Shown: positions 8,846 through 16,906, counted from the first letter of the stretch. The stretch is DNA of 64,000 bases from Microlunatus capsulatus (GCF_017876495.1 NZ_JAGIOB010000001.1:744001-808000); one strand, 5' to 3'. The notes: generated by a model not told the origin, from the sequence alone. A program made the numbers and translations.

Positions 8846-9889
8846 TCAGGACGGCGGGCGCTGGCCCTGCCACCAGTCGCGGACGCGGTGGGCGGCGAAC
8901 CCGCCCACCGAGCCGACGGCCGACCCGATCTTGCCGACGAGTCCGACCAGCGGGTCGGAGGAGCTGGAGAACATCTGCTGGTACGACGCGGCCGCGGCCC
9001 GGACGTCGTCGCTGATCGGGGTCCGGGCGTCGTCCTCGCGGCGCAGGTAGTCCCCGGCCAGGATCTCGCGGTAGTCGCCCGTCGCCGCCCACTGCTGCAG
9101 CTCGGCCGCGCGCAGGGCGGCCATCGGGTGGGTCTGGCCCGAGATCTGCAGCAGCTTGAGGACCGAGTCGCGGACGTCGCCGCTGGACTGGTACTCCCGG
9201 GCCTGGTCGAGGAAGCCGGCGACGTCCATGTCGTCGGGGTGCAGGGCCCCGGCCAGCGCGGCGTGCACCTTGAGCGCGGCGGCGGGGTCCTGGGTGCAGA
9301 GCAGGCCCGCCCGGTCGGCCGAGAGCTCGGCCTTGCGGTACCACTCGTGCAGGGCCAGCACGATGGCGCGCAGCCCCCACGCGCCCAGCGGCAGCCACTG
9401 CACCGAGGCCGAGATCGCCACCAGCTGGGTGAGCACCATCCGGTACAGACCGTGCCCGGACAGCACGTGGCCGACCTCGTGGCCGATGACGAAGCGCATG
9501 CCGTCCGCGTCCAGCAGCTGCAGCATCCCGGTGGTGGTGACGATGACCGGCCGGTCGGTGCCGACGGTGAACGCATCGGGGTGCGGGTCCTGGGTGACGT
9601 AGAGCTCGGGCACCCGCGGCAGGTCCAGGGCGGTGGCGCACTCGGTGACCATCACGTGCAGCTCGGGGTACTGCCGCGCCGAGACCCGGACGGCGGTGGC
9701 CAGGTAGAGCAGCCGCTCGCTGCGCTCCCCGACGGCGCCGAGCACCGCCTTGAGGACGGCGTCGAAGCCCGGGATGGCCCGCAGTGCCACCAGCGCGCCG
9801 CGGTCGGCGGGGTGCTCGTAGGCGCGGGGGCTGATGCCGGCGAAGCGGATCCGGCCCGGGCGCAGGGCCCGGCTGTCGGCGTAGCTCAT
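8846..9889 (-). CDS. M48-family zinc metallopeptidase
   Basis: 347 residues. The zinc-binding motif HEVGH is at about 137-141 with the third ligand in ELSADRAG further on, as in M48 (HtpX/Ste24-like) peptidases. Weakly hydrophobic stretches follow the HEVGH region (QLVAISASVQWLPLGAWGL), but clear HtpX-style membrane helices are not evident, so it may be peripheral or soluble. The ATG lies 7 nt after a TACGAT -10 hexamer, pointing to leaderless transcription. It sits inside the pknG island but on the opposite strand, converging on the phosphatase gene and diverging from the vWA gene. A link to the signalling system is possible but not shown. Confidence 0.88.
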   Translation of the reverse strand: MSYADSRALRPGRIRFAGISPRAYEHPADRGALVALRAIPGFDAVLKAVLGAVGERSERLLYLATAVRVSARQYPELHVMVTECATALDLPRVPELYVTQDPHPDAFTVGTDRPVIVTTTGMLQLLDADGMRFVIGHEVGHVLSGHGLYRMVLTQLVAISASVQWLPLGAWGLRAIVLALHEWYRKAELSADRAGLLCTQDPAAALKVHAALAGALHPDDMDVAGFLDQAREYQSSGDVRDSVLKLLQISGQTHPMAALRAAELQQWAATGDYREILAGDYLRREDDARTPISDDVRAAAASYQQMFSSSSDPLVGLVGKIGSAVGSVGGFAAHRVRDWWQGQRPPS

Positions 9890-9896
9890 GGCCGCG

Positions 9897-9902
9897 ATCG
9901 TA
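9897..9902 (-). promoter_or_regulatory. -10 element, leaderless M48 gene
   Basis: TACGAT on the minus strand, 7 nt before the ATG at 9889. With usual -10 to +1 spacing, transcription would begin at or next to the A of the start codon. Confidence 0.6.
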
Positions 9903-10020
9903 GGCCCGGCGCGCCCGCGGCGGGAGGTCCCGCACCGGCTCCGCCGACCGCGTCGACCGGCATACTGAGGCTGACGAGCCGGACCGCGGTCCGGGACCCA
10001 GCCGAGGAGGACCCCACGCG

Positions 10021-11307
10021 ATGGCCGAGTTCAGCGCCAGCGTCTACCAGAACGAGTTCCTGCCCGACGGCGGCACGGACGTCAACGCGATCGTCACCCT
10101 GACCTGCTCCGGCGCGGGGGCCGCCGGTCAGACCGGCGGCGGGGACGCGGGCGAGATCATCATCGTCGACACCTCCGGCTCGATGGGCCGCACCAAGCTG
10201 GAGGCCGCCAAGACGGCCGCGGCCGCCGCCGTCGACCAGGTCATCGACGGCACCTGGTTCGCCGTCGTCGCCGGCAGCCACCAGGCCTACCTGGCCTATC
10301 CGCCGGTGCGCAGCGGCGCCGGCCTGGTCCGGATGGACGCGGCGGCCCGGCACGGCGCGCACCAGGCCATCGCCCAGTTCCGCGCCGACGGCGGCACGGC
10401 CATGGGCACCTGGCTGACGCTGGCCGGCCGGCTGTTCGACTCGGTGCCCGCGCTCGCGCAGCGGCACGCGATCCTGCTGACCGACGGCGAGAACCACAAC
10501 GAGACGCCCGAGCAGCTGAGCACCGCCATCGCCGGCGTCGCCGGCCGGTTCCAGTGCGACTGCCGCGGCGTCGGCGTGGACTGGCAGGTGGCGGAGGTGC
10601 GACGGATCGCGCAGGCCCTGCTGGGCAGCGTCGACATCATCCCGGACGCCGCGCAGATGCAGCAGGTCTTCGCCGAGCTGATGCAGCGCTCGATGGGCCG
10701 CGGCGTCGCCGAGGCGCAGCTGCGGGTGTGGGCGCCGCAGGGCGCCGAGGTGCTGTTCGTCCGCCAGGTCGCCCCCACGGTGGAGGACCTCTCCGCCCGC
10801 CGGACGCCGGTGAACGCGCTGACGTCGGGCTACCCCACCGGCTCCTGGGGCGACGAGTCCCGCGACTTCCACGTGAGCGTCCGGCTGGCCGCGAAGGGCC
10901 TGGGCCAGGAGCAGCTGGCCTCCCGCGTGCAGCTGGTCGTCGGCGAGCAGGTCGTGGCCCAGGGCCTGGTGAAGGCCCGCTGGTCCGACGACGACAGCCT
11001 CACCACCCGGATCAACCCCGAGGTCGCCCACTACACCGGCCAGACCGAGCTGGCCGAGGCCATCCAGGACGGGCTTGCCGCCAAGGCGGTCGGCGACGAG
11101 GAGACGGCGACGACCAAGCTCGGCCGCGCCGTCCAGCTCGCGGCCGCCACGGGCAACGACGAGGCGACCAGCAAGCTGCGCAAGGTCGTCGACATCGACG
11201 ACCCCGACACCGGGACCGTCCGGCTCCGGCGGGCCGTGGACAAGGCCGACGAGATGGCCCTGGACACCGCCTCGACCAAGACCACCCGCGTCCGGACGCA
11301 GGGATGA
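10021..11307 (+). CDS. vWA domain protein of the PknG island
   Basis: 428 residues. A von Willebrand A domain begins near residue 40, with the MIDAS metal site DTSGSMG at about D50-G56 and TDGENHN later. The second half is a beta-rich region followed by helical segments (TELAEAIQDGLAAKAVGD, TTKLGRAVQLAAATG). There is no signal peptide, so it is probably cytoplasmic. The start is supported by GAGGAGG 10 nt upstream. The stop overlaps the ATG of the FHA gene (ATGA). In other systems vWA proteins pair with AAA ATPases; the CbbX-like ATPase at 428 could be that partner here, which is inference. Confidence 0.88.
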   Translation: MAEFSASVYQNEFLPDGGTDVNAIVTLTCSGAGAAGQTGGGDAGEIIIVDTSGSMGRTKLEAAKTAAAAAVDQVIDGTWFAVVAGSHQAYLAYPPVRSGAGLVRMDAAARHGAHQAIAQFRADGGTAMGTWLTLAGRLFDSVPALAQRHAILLTDGENHNETPEQLSTAIAGVAGRFQCDCRGVGVDWQVAEVRRIAQALLGSVDIIPDAAQMQQVFAELMQRSMGRGVAEAQLRVWAPQGAEVLFVRQVAPTVEDLSARRTPVNALTSGYPTGSWGDESRDFHVSVRLAAKGLGQEQLASRVQLVVGEQVVAQGLVKARWSDDDSLTTRINPEVAHYTGQTELAEAIQDGLAAKAVGDEETATTKLGRAVQLAAATGNDEATSKLRKVVDIDDPDTGTVRLRRAVDKADEMALDTASTKTTRVRTQG

Positions 11308-12173
11308 GCGCGGTCTGCCCGGCCGGGCACCAGACGGTCTCCCAGGACTACTGCGACGTCTGCGGGCTCCCCGTCGGCGGCGCGCCGGCTCCCGCGGGGA
11401 CGGGCCCGGCCTGGGTCCGCGACGCCCCGACCGGTTCCCGGGTGCCCGTCTCCAGCTCGGCCCCCGGCGCCGCACAGGCGTGCCCGCACTGCAACGCCCC
11501 CAACCCCGAGGACGCGCTGTTCTGCGAGGCGTGCGGCTACGACTTCACGACCGGCGCCGCGCCGCGGCCGCTGACCCCGCCCGCCGCCGCCCTCGGTGAG
11601 GTCCCGCCGGCTCCCGGCGCGGACCAGGCCGACGCCGGCCGGCCGGCCGCCCCGCCGCCCGGCGCCCCGCCCGTCGCCGCGGCGCCCGAGGCCGGGGCCG
11701 ACGTGGCCCCGACGGCCGCTCCCGCCCACCTGCCAGACACCGCCGGCGGCGGCTCGGAGTTCGCCTGGGTGGTGGAGATCTGGGTCGACCCGTCCTGGTA
11801 CCAGGCGCAGGAGAGCCCCGACCCGCTGCCGTCCGCGGGGCTGCCGGTGGTGCGCCCGCTGCGCGGCCGCTCGCTGCTCGTCGGCCGGGTGTCGAAGAGC
11901 CGCAACATCCACCCTGACGTCGACTGCGGCACCGACTCCGGCGTCAGCCGGCGCCAGTGCCAGCTGACCACCGACGGCAGCCGCTGGTGGGTCGAGGACC
12001 TCGACTCGGCCAACGGCACCTTCGTCGGCCCGGCCAGCGGCGCGCTGCCCGAGGACCCCGTCCCCGTCGGCGCCCGCCAGGAGCTGCGGCCCGACGACCG
12101 GGTCTACGTCGGCGCCTGGACCCGGCTGGTGCTCCGGCCGGCCACCGACGAGGAGCTCGTCTCCCTCGGCTGA
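11304..12173 (+). CDS. FHA domain protein with N-terminal zinc ribbons
   Basis: 289 residues from the ATG at 11304. Two Cys-rich modules come first (C5/C17/C20 with H9, and C60/C63/C74/C77), then a Pro/Ala-rich linker, then an FHA domain from about 185 (LLVGR, SGVSRRQCQL, DLDSANGTFVG, LRPDDRVYVG). FHA domains bind phosphothreonine, so this is a good candidate reader or substrate of the kinase encoded upstream. In mycobacteria the PknG substrate GarA is also an FHA protein, but GarA is shorter and lacks the ribbons, so this is not called GarA. The first ribbon ends YCDVCG, as do those of PknG. It ends the island. Confidence 0.88.
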   Translation: MSAVCPAGHQTVSQDYCDVCGLPVGGAPAPAGTGPAWVRDAPTGSRVPVSSSAPGAAQACPHCNAPNPEDALFCEACGYDFTTGAAPRPLTPPAAALGEVPPAPGADQADAGRPAAPPPGAPPVAAAPEAGADVAPTAAPAHLPDTAGGGSEFAWVVEIWVDPSWYQAQESPDPLPSAGLPVVRPLRGRSLLVGRVSKSRNIHPDVDCGTDSGVSRRQCQLTTDGSRWWVEDLDSANGTFVGPASGALPEDPVPVGARQELRPDDRVYVGAWTRLVLRPATDEELVSLG

Positions 12174-12318
12174 GCGGTCACGGCACCGCCGCGTCCACGC
12201 TGTCGGCGAACACGGCGCGGCTGGCGCGGTGTCGTGTGGCACGGTGGAGGCGCACGCGCTGACCCCGCGTCCCGGGCACGTCCGGGGCGGGGAGGCAGCA
12301 GGACAACCAGGAGGATCT

Positions 12319-12543
12319 GTGGAGATCAAGGTCGGTATCCAGCACGTCAACCGCGAGGTCGTGGTGGAGACCACCGAGACGGCCGCCGACGTCGAGCGCG
12401 CCTTCAGCGAGGCCGTCGAGAACCAGGGCGTCTTCACGCTCTCCGACGAGCGCGGCCGCCGGGTGCTCATCCCCTCGACGAAGATCGCCTACGTCGACCT
12501 CGGCGAGGAGCACGCGCGCAAGGTGGGCTTCGGCACCCTCTGA
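12319..12543 (+). CDS. DUF3107 small protein (Rv3208A/TB9.4-like)
   Basis: 74 residues. The GTG at 12319 is chosen because CCAGGAGGA sits just upstream and the product then starts with the typical family N-terminus EIKVGIQHVNREVVVE. It ends RKVGFGTL. Function is unknown; the family is widespread in actinomycetes. In mycobacteria the homologue lies beside a ferritin-like gene and the RhlE helicase, as here. The protein is small, acidic and has no membrane segment. Confidence 0.88.
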   Translation: MEIKVGIQHVNREVVVETTETAADVERAFSEAVENQGVFTLSDERGRRVLIPSTKIAYVDLGEEHARKVGFGTL

Positions 12544-12563
12544 GGCCTCGCGCCCGCACAGCG

Positions 12564-12652
12564 CCCTGAGCCTGTCCTCGCGCCCTGAGCCCGTCGAAGG
12601 GCCTTCGACAGGCTCAGGCCGCGGGTCGGGCTCAGGCCGCGGGTCGGGCCAG
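12564..12652. terminator. Palindromic repeat and short tandem repeat, convergent terminator
   Basis: CCTGAGCCCGTCGAAGG (12584-12600) pairs with CCTTCGACAGGCTCAGG (12602-12618). A truncated CCTGAGCCTGTC precedes it, and two tandem copies of about 18 bp (CCGCGGGTCGGG) follow at 12619-12652. It lies between convergent DUF3107 and ferritin-like genes. Confidence 0.7.
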
Positions 12653-12669
12653 GACCGCAGGATCCCGGC

Positions 12670-13383
12670 TCAGGACTGCAGCCCCAGCGCGGCCATCCGG
12701 CGGGTGTGGTTCTCCACCAGCCGCGAGAACATCCGGCTGACGGCGGCGAGGTCCAGCCCCGGCCGGTCGACGGTGCCGGTGAGCAGGCTCGTCAGCGCGT
12801 CGCGGTCCGCGGCGACCCGCTGGGCCTGGCTCAGCGCCTCACCCACCAGCCGGCGGCCCCACAGCGCCAGCCGGCCCCCCACCTTCGGGTCGCTCTCGAT
12901 CGCCTGCCGCACCCGGCCGACGACGAAGTCGACGTGCCCGCTGTCGGCCAGCACCTCGTGCACCAGCGCGCGGGTGTCGGCGTCGACGAAGGCCGCGACC
13001 TCCCGGTAGAAGTCGGCGGCGATGCCGTCGCCGACGTAGGCCTTGACCAGCCCCTCGAGCCAGTCCTTCGGCCGGGTGTGGTCGTGGAAGCCGTTGAAGG
13101 GCTCGTGGAAGGGCCGCATGGCCGCCATCACGTCGATCCCGGAGTCGGCGAGCCGGCTGCGCAGCCGGCCGAAGTGCTCCACCTGCTGGCCGGCCATCAC
13201 CGCCAGCTGCACCTTGTCGGCCAGCCCCGGCGCCATCCGGGAGTCCTCGGCCAGGCGGTCGAAAGCCGTCAGCGCGCCGTAGGCCAGCAGGCCCAGGAGG
13301 TCGAGCGCACCCGCCCGGTACGCCGCGTCCGGCCCGTCCGCCGACGGACCCGTCCCCAGCCCCGCCGCGCTCTGCTCGTCCAC
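12670..13383 (-). CDS. Ferritin-like fold protein (Rv3210c-like)
   Basis: 237 residues. It corresponds in position and length to mycobacterial Rv3210c, a member of the ferritin-like group annotated near MiaE-type tRNA hydroxylases. The helices are clear (LLAYGALTAFDRLAEDSRM, AGQQVEHFGRLRSRLAD, DFYREVAAFVD). Some Glu/His residues suited to a di-iron site are visible (QVEHF, FHEPFNGF, HEVLADSGHVDF), but the full ligand set cannot be proved here, so the enzyme activity is open. The GTG start lies 6 nt after a TAGGCT hexamer (leaderless). Confidence 0.8.
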   Translation of the reverse strand: MDEQSAAGLGTGPSADGPDAAYRAGALDLLGLLAYGALTAFDRLAEDSRMAPGLADKVQLAVMAGQQVEHFGRLRSRLADSGIDVMAAMRPFHEPFNGFHDHTRPKDWLEGLVKAYVGDGIAADFYREVAAFVDADTRALVHEVLADSGHVDFVVGRVRQAIESDPKVGGRLALWGRRLVGEALSQAQRVAADRDALTSLLTGTVDRPGLDLAAVSRMFSRLVENHTRRMAALGLQS

Positions 13384-13389
13384 GTCGGC

Positions 13390-13395
13390 AGCCTA
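13390..13395 (-). promoter_or_regulatory. -10 element, leaderless ferritin-like gene
   Basis: TAGGCT on the minus strand, 6 nt before the GTG start at 13383. Confidence 0.55.
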
Positions 13396-13514
13396 GCCAG
13401 CGGGCCCGGCCGGCGGGCGCGACACGGTCCGGCGCGCGGACGGAGCCCGTGCAGCGCGCGGGCGAAGCCCGACGGCCCGCGCGCCGCTCATTCGGTCTGG
13501 GGGCCCCGCGGGTC

Positions 13515-13727
13515 TAGGATGGCCGCGTACGCATCAGGTGATGCGTCCCTGGTATGTCGTCCGTGCTCCTCGGCGCACCGCTCGGAAGCGGCGCGAGAGG
13601 CCTCGGCGTGGAGCGCCGCTCCAGCGCGCAGCGACCTTGACGGGTCGGGTCGCGCGACGCGGACCCCGCTCCTCGCAGGACGCGCGCACCGGGTCATCCC
13701 CAGTTTTGCTCAGCGAAGGCGACCATC
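13515..13727 (+). promoter_or_regulatory. Long structured 5' leader of rhlE
   Basis: About 200 nt without a supported gene. A -10-like TAGGAT lies at 13515-13520. Next comes a perfect 7-bp hairpin ACGCATC-AGGT-GATGCGT (13529-13546), then further stems (CCGCT-CGGA-AGCGG near 13579-13592; GGGTC/GACCC near 13646-13665). An ATG at 13554 opens a 28-codon reading frame in the rhlE frame that stops at 13640. Long leaders are common before cold-induced DEAD-box helicase genes, so regulation by RNA structure is plausible. The rest of the gap (13384-13514) shows GC-rich imperfect repeats only. Confidence 0.45.
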
Positions 13728-15395
13728 CTGACCAGCGACAGCACCGAGACGCCCACGGCGTCCACCGCTCCCGAGACCACCCCCACCGACGAGACCAGGG
13801 CGGCCGCGGCCGCGCTCGAGGACGTCGTCCTCGAGGGCACCGGCCCCACCACCGCCGCCGGCGACGGCGTCAGCGAGGACGAGGCGGCCGAGGAGCTCCC
13901 GGCCCCGGTCCCCCAGACCTTCCGCGACCTCGGCGTGCTCGACACCATCGCCGACGCGCTCGACGCGGTCGGCATCAGCCACCCGTTCCCCATCCAGGCG
14001 ATGGCCATCCCGATCGCGCTGACCGGGACCGACATGATCGGCCAGGCGCGCACCGGCACCGGCAAGACGCTGGCCTTCGGCATCCCGCTGCTGCAGCGGG
14101 TCGTCGTCCGCGAGGACCGCGACTTCGAGGCCCAGGCCAAGCCCGGCGCCCCGCAGGCCCTCGTGGTCGCCCCCACCCGTGAGCTGGCCAGCCAGGTCAG
14201 CAAGGACCTCAGCGTCGCCGCCGCCCAGCGCGGTGCCCGCGTCGTCACCCTCTACGGCGGCATGGGCTACGAGCCGCAGCTGGACGCCCTGGCCGCCGGC
14301 GTCGAGGTCGTCGTCGGCACCCCCGGCCGGCTCCTCGACCTGGCCGACCGCCGGGCGCTGGACCTCAGCCACATCAAGGTCCTCGTCCTGGACGAGGCCG
14401 ACGAGATGCTCGACCTGGGCTTCCTGCCCGACGTCGAGCGGATCCTGGCCAAGACCCCCGAGCTGCGCCAGACGATGCTGTTCTCGGCCACTATGCCCTC
14501 GGCCATCGTCACCCTGGCCCGCCGGCACCTGCGCCACCCGGTCAACATCCGCGCCGAGTCCGCCGAGGACTCCACGACGGTGCCCGCCACGGCGCAGTTC
14601 GTCTACCAGGCGCACGACCTGGACAAGCCCGAGATCGTCGCCCGCATCCTGCAGGCGGAGAACCGCAACCGGGTGATGATCTTCTGCCGCACCAAGCGCT
14701 CCGCGCAGCGGGTGTCGGACGACCTGGTGGAGCGGGGCTTCAACGCCACCTCCATCCACGGCGACCTGTCGCAGGTGCTGCGGGAGAAGGCGCTCAAGCG
14801 GTTCCGCGGCGGGGAGGCCGACGTCCTCGTCGCCACCGACGTCGCCGCCCGCGGGATCGACGTCACCGACGTCACCCACGTCATCAACTACGAGTGCCCC
14901 GAGGACGACAAGACCTACGTCCACCGGATCGGCCGCACCGGCCGGGCCGGCGCCTCGGGCATCGCGATCACCTTCGTCGACTGGGCCGACCAGACGCGCT
15001 GGAAGGTCATCAACAACACCCTGGGTCTGCCGTTCCCGGAGCCCCAGGAGACCTACTCGACCTCGGAGCACCTGTTCCACGACCTCGGGATCGACCCGGC
15101 CGCCAAGGGCCGGATCGTCGAGCCGAAGGCCGAGGAGAAGGTGGACGGCCCGTCGTGGGAGGAGCGTCGCAGCAAGCGCAAGAGCAGCGCTCCGCGGGAG
15201 CGTCGCCGCACCCGCAACGGCGCGACGACCGAGGGCGGGGCCCCGGCCCCGGCGCCGACCCGGATCAGCGAGCCCGTCGTGCACGAGGCTGCGGTCGGTG
15301 ACGGCGCGGCCGAGGGCAGCACGGGCGACGCCCCGCGCCGTCGTCGTCGCCGTCGTCGTTCGGGCAGCGCGGCCAGCACCGGCACCGCCGGCTGA
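13728..15395 (+). CDS. rhlE: DEAD-box RNA helicase RhlE
   Basis: About 555 residues from a CTG at 13728. Motifs: Q motif QTFRDLG...PFPIQAMAI, motif I ARTGTGKT, Ia PTRELA, II DEAD, III SAT, then ARGIDV and HRIGRTGRAG. The C-terminus is basic and Arg-rich (RRRRRRRSGS), as in cold-shock and ribosome-assembly helicases. The first in-frame ATG/GTG/TTG after the stop at 13640 is the GTG at 13935, which lies inside the Q motif and would remove its conserved Phe. CTG is the only NTG codon between 13640 and 13935, with GAAGG 8 nt upstream, so a CTG start is the best reading unless the sequence has an error. Position beside DUF3107 matches mycobacterial Rv3211. Confidence 0.92.
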   Translation: MTSDSTETPTASTAPETTPTDETRAAAAALEDVVLEGTGPTTAAGDGVSEDEAAEELPAPVPQTFRDLGVLDTIADALDAVGISHPFPIQAMAIPIALTGTDMIGQARTGTGKTLAFGIPLLQRVVVREDRDFEAQAKPGAPQALVVAPTRELASQVSKDLSVAAAQRGARVVTLYGGMGYEPQLDALAAGVEVVVGTPGRLLDLADRRALDLSHIKVLVLDEADEMLDLGFLPDVERILAKTPELRQTMLFSATMPSAIVTLARRHLRHPVNIRAESAEDSTTVPATAQFVYQAHDLDKPEIVARILQAENRNRVMIFCRTKRSAQRVSDDLVERGFNATSIHGDLSQVLREKALKRFRGGEADVLVATDVAARGIDVTDVTHVINYECPEDDKTYVHRIGRTGRAGASGIAITFVDWADQTRWKVINNTLGLPFPEPQETYSTSEHLFHDLGIDPAAKGRIVEPKAEEKVDGPSWEERRSKRKSSAPRERRRTRNGATTEGGAPAPAPTRISEPVVHEAAVGDGAAEGSTGDAPRRRRRRRRSGSAASTGTAG

Positions 15396-15418
15396 CCGCT
15401 CTCCACCCAGCAGCACCC

Positions 15419-15448
15419 CGGGCTCGTCCGCGTCAGCGGGCGAGCCCG
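15419..15448. terminator. Hairpin at rhlE/sortase 3' ends
   Basis: CGGGCTCG (15419-15426) pairs perfectly with CGAGCCCG (15441-15448). The loop contains the sortase stop codon. It lies between convergent genes; there is no T-tract. Confidence 0.6.
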
Positions 15449-16092
15449 ACTGCTTCCGCCGTCACGACGAGGTTGCTCTCGTAGCCGCCGCGCTCGGGGC
15501 GGTAGGCGCCGGTGCAGGTGATCAGCACCAGCCGGTGGTCGCCGGTCTGGTCGAACGCCGCGCTCCCGGTGGCCAGCGCCTGCTTGGCCACCGTGCGCAC
15601 CGACACCACCCGGTAGCGCTGCCGGTGCTCGTCGTCGCGGAGCGTCACGACGTCGCCGCGCTCGACGCGCAGCAGCCGGGCGAAGAAGCCCAGGCCCTCG
15701 GTCGCGGAGTCGACGTGACCGGCGACGACGGTGGTGCCGAAGGGGTCGCCGGCCCAGGCGCTGCCGTCCCACCAGCCGACGTGGCGGACCTCCTCGGGCA
15801 CGACCAGCTCGCCGTCGACCGTCGACGCGGGCTCGACCCGGGCGCGCGCGCCGCCGGGCAGCTCGACCGCCGTCGGCACGAAGTGCACCCGGCTGCTGGG
15901 AGCGGGCTCCCCCACCCGGGCGCTGGGCACGGGCTCCGCCGGCGCGGCCGGGCGGGTGGACGCGGCGGTCGCCGCCGGGGCGGGCGGTGCGGCCGGCGCG
16001 GCGACCGGTGCGGACCCGCAGCCGGTCAGGACCAGCGGCAGCAGCAGCCCCAGCAGGAGCGGCGCGCGGCGGGGCCGCGGACCCCCGGTCAG
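15433..16092 (-). CDS. Class F-like sortase lipoprotein
   Basis: 219 residues if started at CTG 16092. That start overlaps the stop of the upstream DUF4397 gene (CTGA) and gives a basic N-terminus, a Leu-rich core and lipobox LTGC with Cys25; no ATG/GTG/TTG in this frame gives a signal peptide. A Pro/Ala linker follows, then the sortase beta-barrel with catalytic His in VVAGHVDS, Cys in LITCTG and Arg in RPERGGYESN. Class F sortases are found in actinomycetes, often next to a DUF4397 gene, and their substrates are usually unknown. No LPxTG-type protein is visible nearby. If CTG is wrong, the GTG at about 15933 or ATG/GTG at 15930 would give a cytosolic form, which is unlikely. Confidence 0.82.
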   Translation of the reverse strand: MTGGPRPRRAPLLLGLLLPLVLTGCGSAPVAAPAAPPAPAATAASTRPAAPAEPVPSARVGEPAPSSRVHFVPTAVELPGGARARVEPASTVDGELVVPEEVRHVGWWDGSAWAGDPFGTTVVAGHVDSATEGLGFFARLLRVERGDVVTLRDDEHRQRYRVVSVRTVAKQALATGSAAFDQTGDHRLVLITCTGAYRPERGGYESNLVVTAEAVGLAR

Positions 16093-16862
16093 GACCAGAG
16101 CGCGGTCTCGGGGCGCTGCAGGCCGACGGCCTGCCCGCCCGTCCCCGTGTCGACCCGCGAGGGCTTCTCCGAGCCGGTGCTGCCGGTCTCGATCACGTGC
16201 ACCGCGACGTTCATCGTCTTCTTGGCCGGGTCGCCGATGGCGTAGACCCGGTTCAGGGCGCCGCCCTGCACGGTGAGGTCGACGGGGCCGAGCACCACGG
16301 GCGACGACTTGCCGGCGGGCACGATCGCGACCTCGTAGGTGGCGACGGGGACGACGAGGTTGAGCGACTCCCCGTTCTCGATGTCGGCGAAGAGGACCTT
16401 GCCGTCGACCCGGACGTCGGCGTCACCCACCCGGGCGGTGTGCGCGACGGTCAGCGAGGCCTTGCCGCGGGGGACGTCGGAGAGGTCGTTGCGGAAGACG
16501 GTGACGGCCGGCTCGGCGTCCGCGCCGCCGTCGGCGGGCAGGTGCAGCACGACGTCCCAGCTGGAACCGGCGCCGACCTTGAACATCCGCTCGAGCAGCA
16601 CGTCGCCGTCGTCGCTGAAGGTCACCTTGCGGGAGCCGGCCTTCACGGGGAAGGCCTTCGTCACCGCGGCGGTCTTGACGCCCTCGGCGACGGTCTTGCC
16701 GTCCACGGCCACGTCGACGGTGCGGCCGGGCAGGCCCTGCACGACGTAGATCTTGGCGTCGTCGGCGGCGGCCACCGGGGCGGCGGTCAGGCCGGCCAGG
16801 GTGAGGGCCGCGCTGACCAGCAGCACGAGCGCGGTCCAGCGACGGGCAACGGCAGTGTCCAC
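16089..16862 (-). CDS. Secreted DUF4397 protein
   Basis: 257 residues from the GTG at 16862, chosen because GGGGGATC precedes it and the product then begins with a Sec signal peptide (ARRWTALVLLVSAALTLAGL, cleavage near VAAADD). The body is two DUF4397 units: DAKIYVVQGLPGRTVDVAVDG and ASLTVAHTARVGDADVRVDG. Many such proteins are extracellular beta-sandwich repeats of unknown role. There is no LPxTG motif or C-terminal membrane helix, so it may be free in the cell envelope. It is coupled to the sortase gene downstream by a 4-base overlap. Confidence 0.88.
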   Translation of the reverse strand: MDTAVARRWTALVLLVSAALTLAGLTAAPVAAADDAKIYVVQGLPGRTVDVAVDGKTVAEGVKTAAVTKAFPVKAGSRKVTFSDDGDVLLERMFKVGAGSSWDVVLHLPADGGADAEPAVTVFRNDLSDVPRGKASLTVAHTARVGDADVRVDGKVLFADIENGESLNLVVPVATYEVAIVPAGKSSPVVLGPVDLTVQGGALNRVYAIGDPAKKTMNVAVHVIETGSTGSEKPSRVDTGTGGQAVGLQRPETALWS

Positions 16863-16906
16863 GAGATCCCCCGATCCGAGCTGCCCCTCCCCCGAGAGGC
16901 AGGAGC

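Noticed and set aside
11304-12173. Calling the FHA protein GarA/OdhI
   Set aside because: GarA is about 160 residues with an N-terminal phospho-threonine motif; this one has zinc ribbons and a long linker instead.
13541-14182. Basic open frame starting at ATG 13541 across the rhlE leader and 5' part
   Set aside because: It overlaps rhlE by about 450 bp in another frame and has no ribosome-binding site; its Arg-rich composition follows from GC content.
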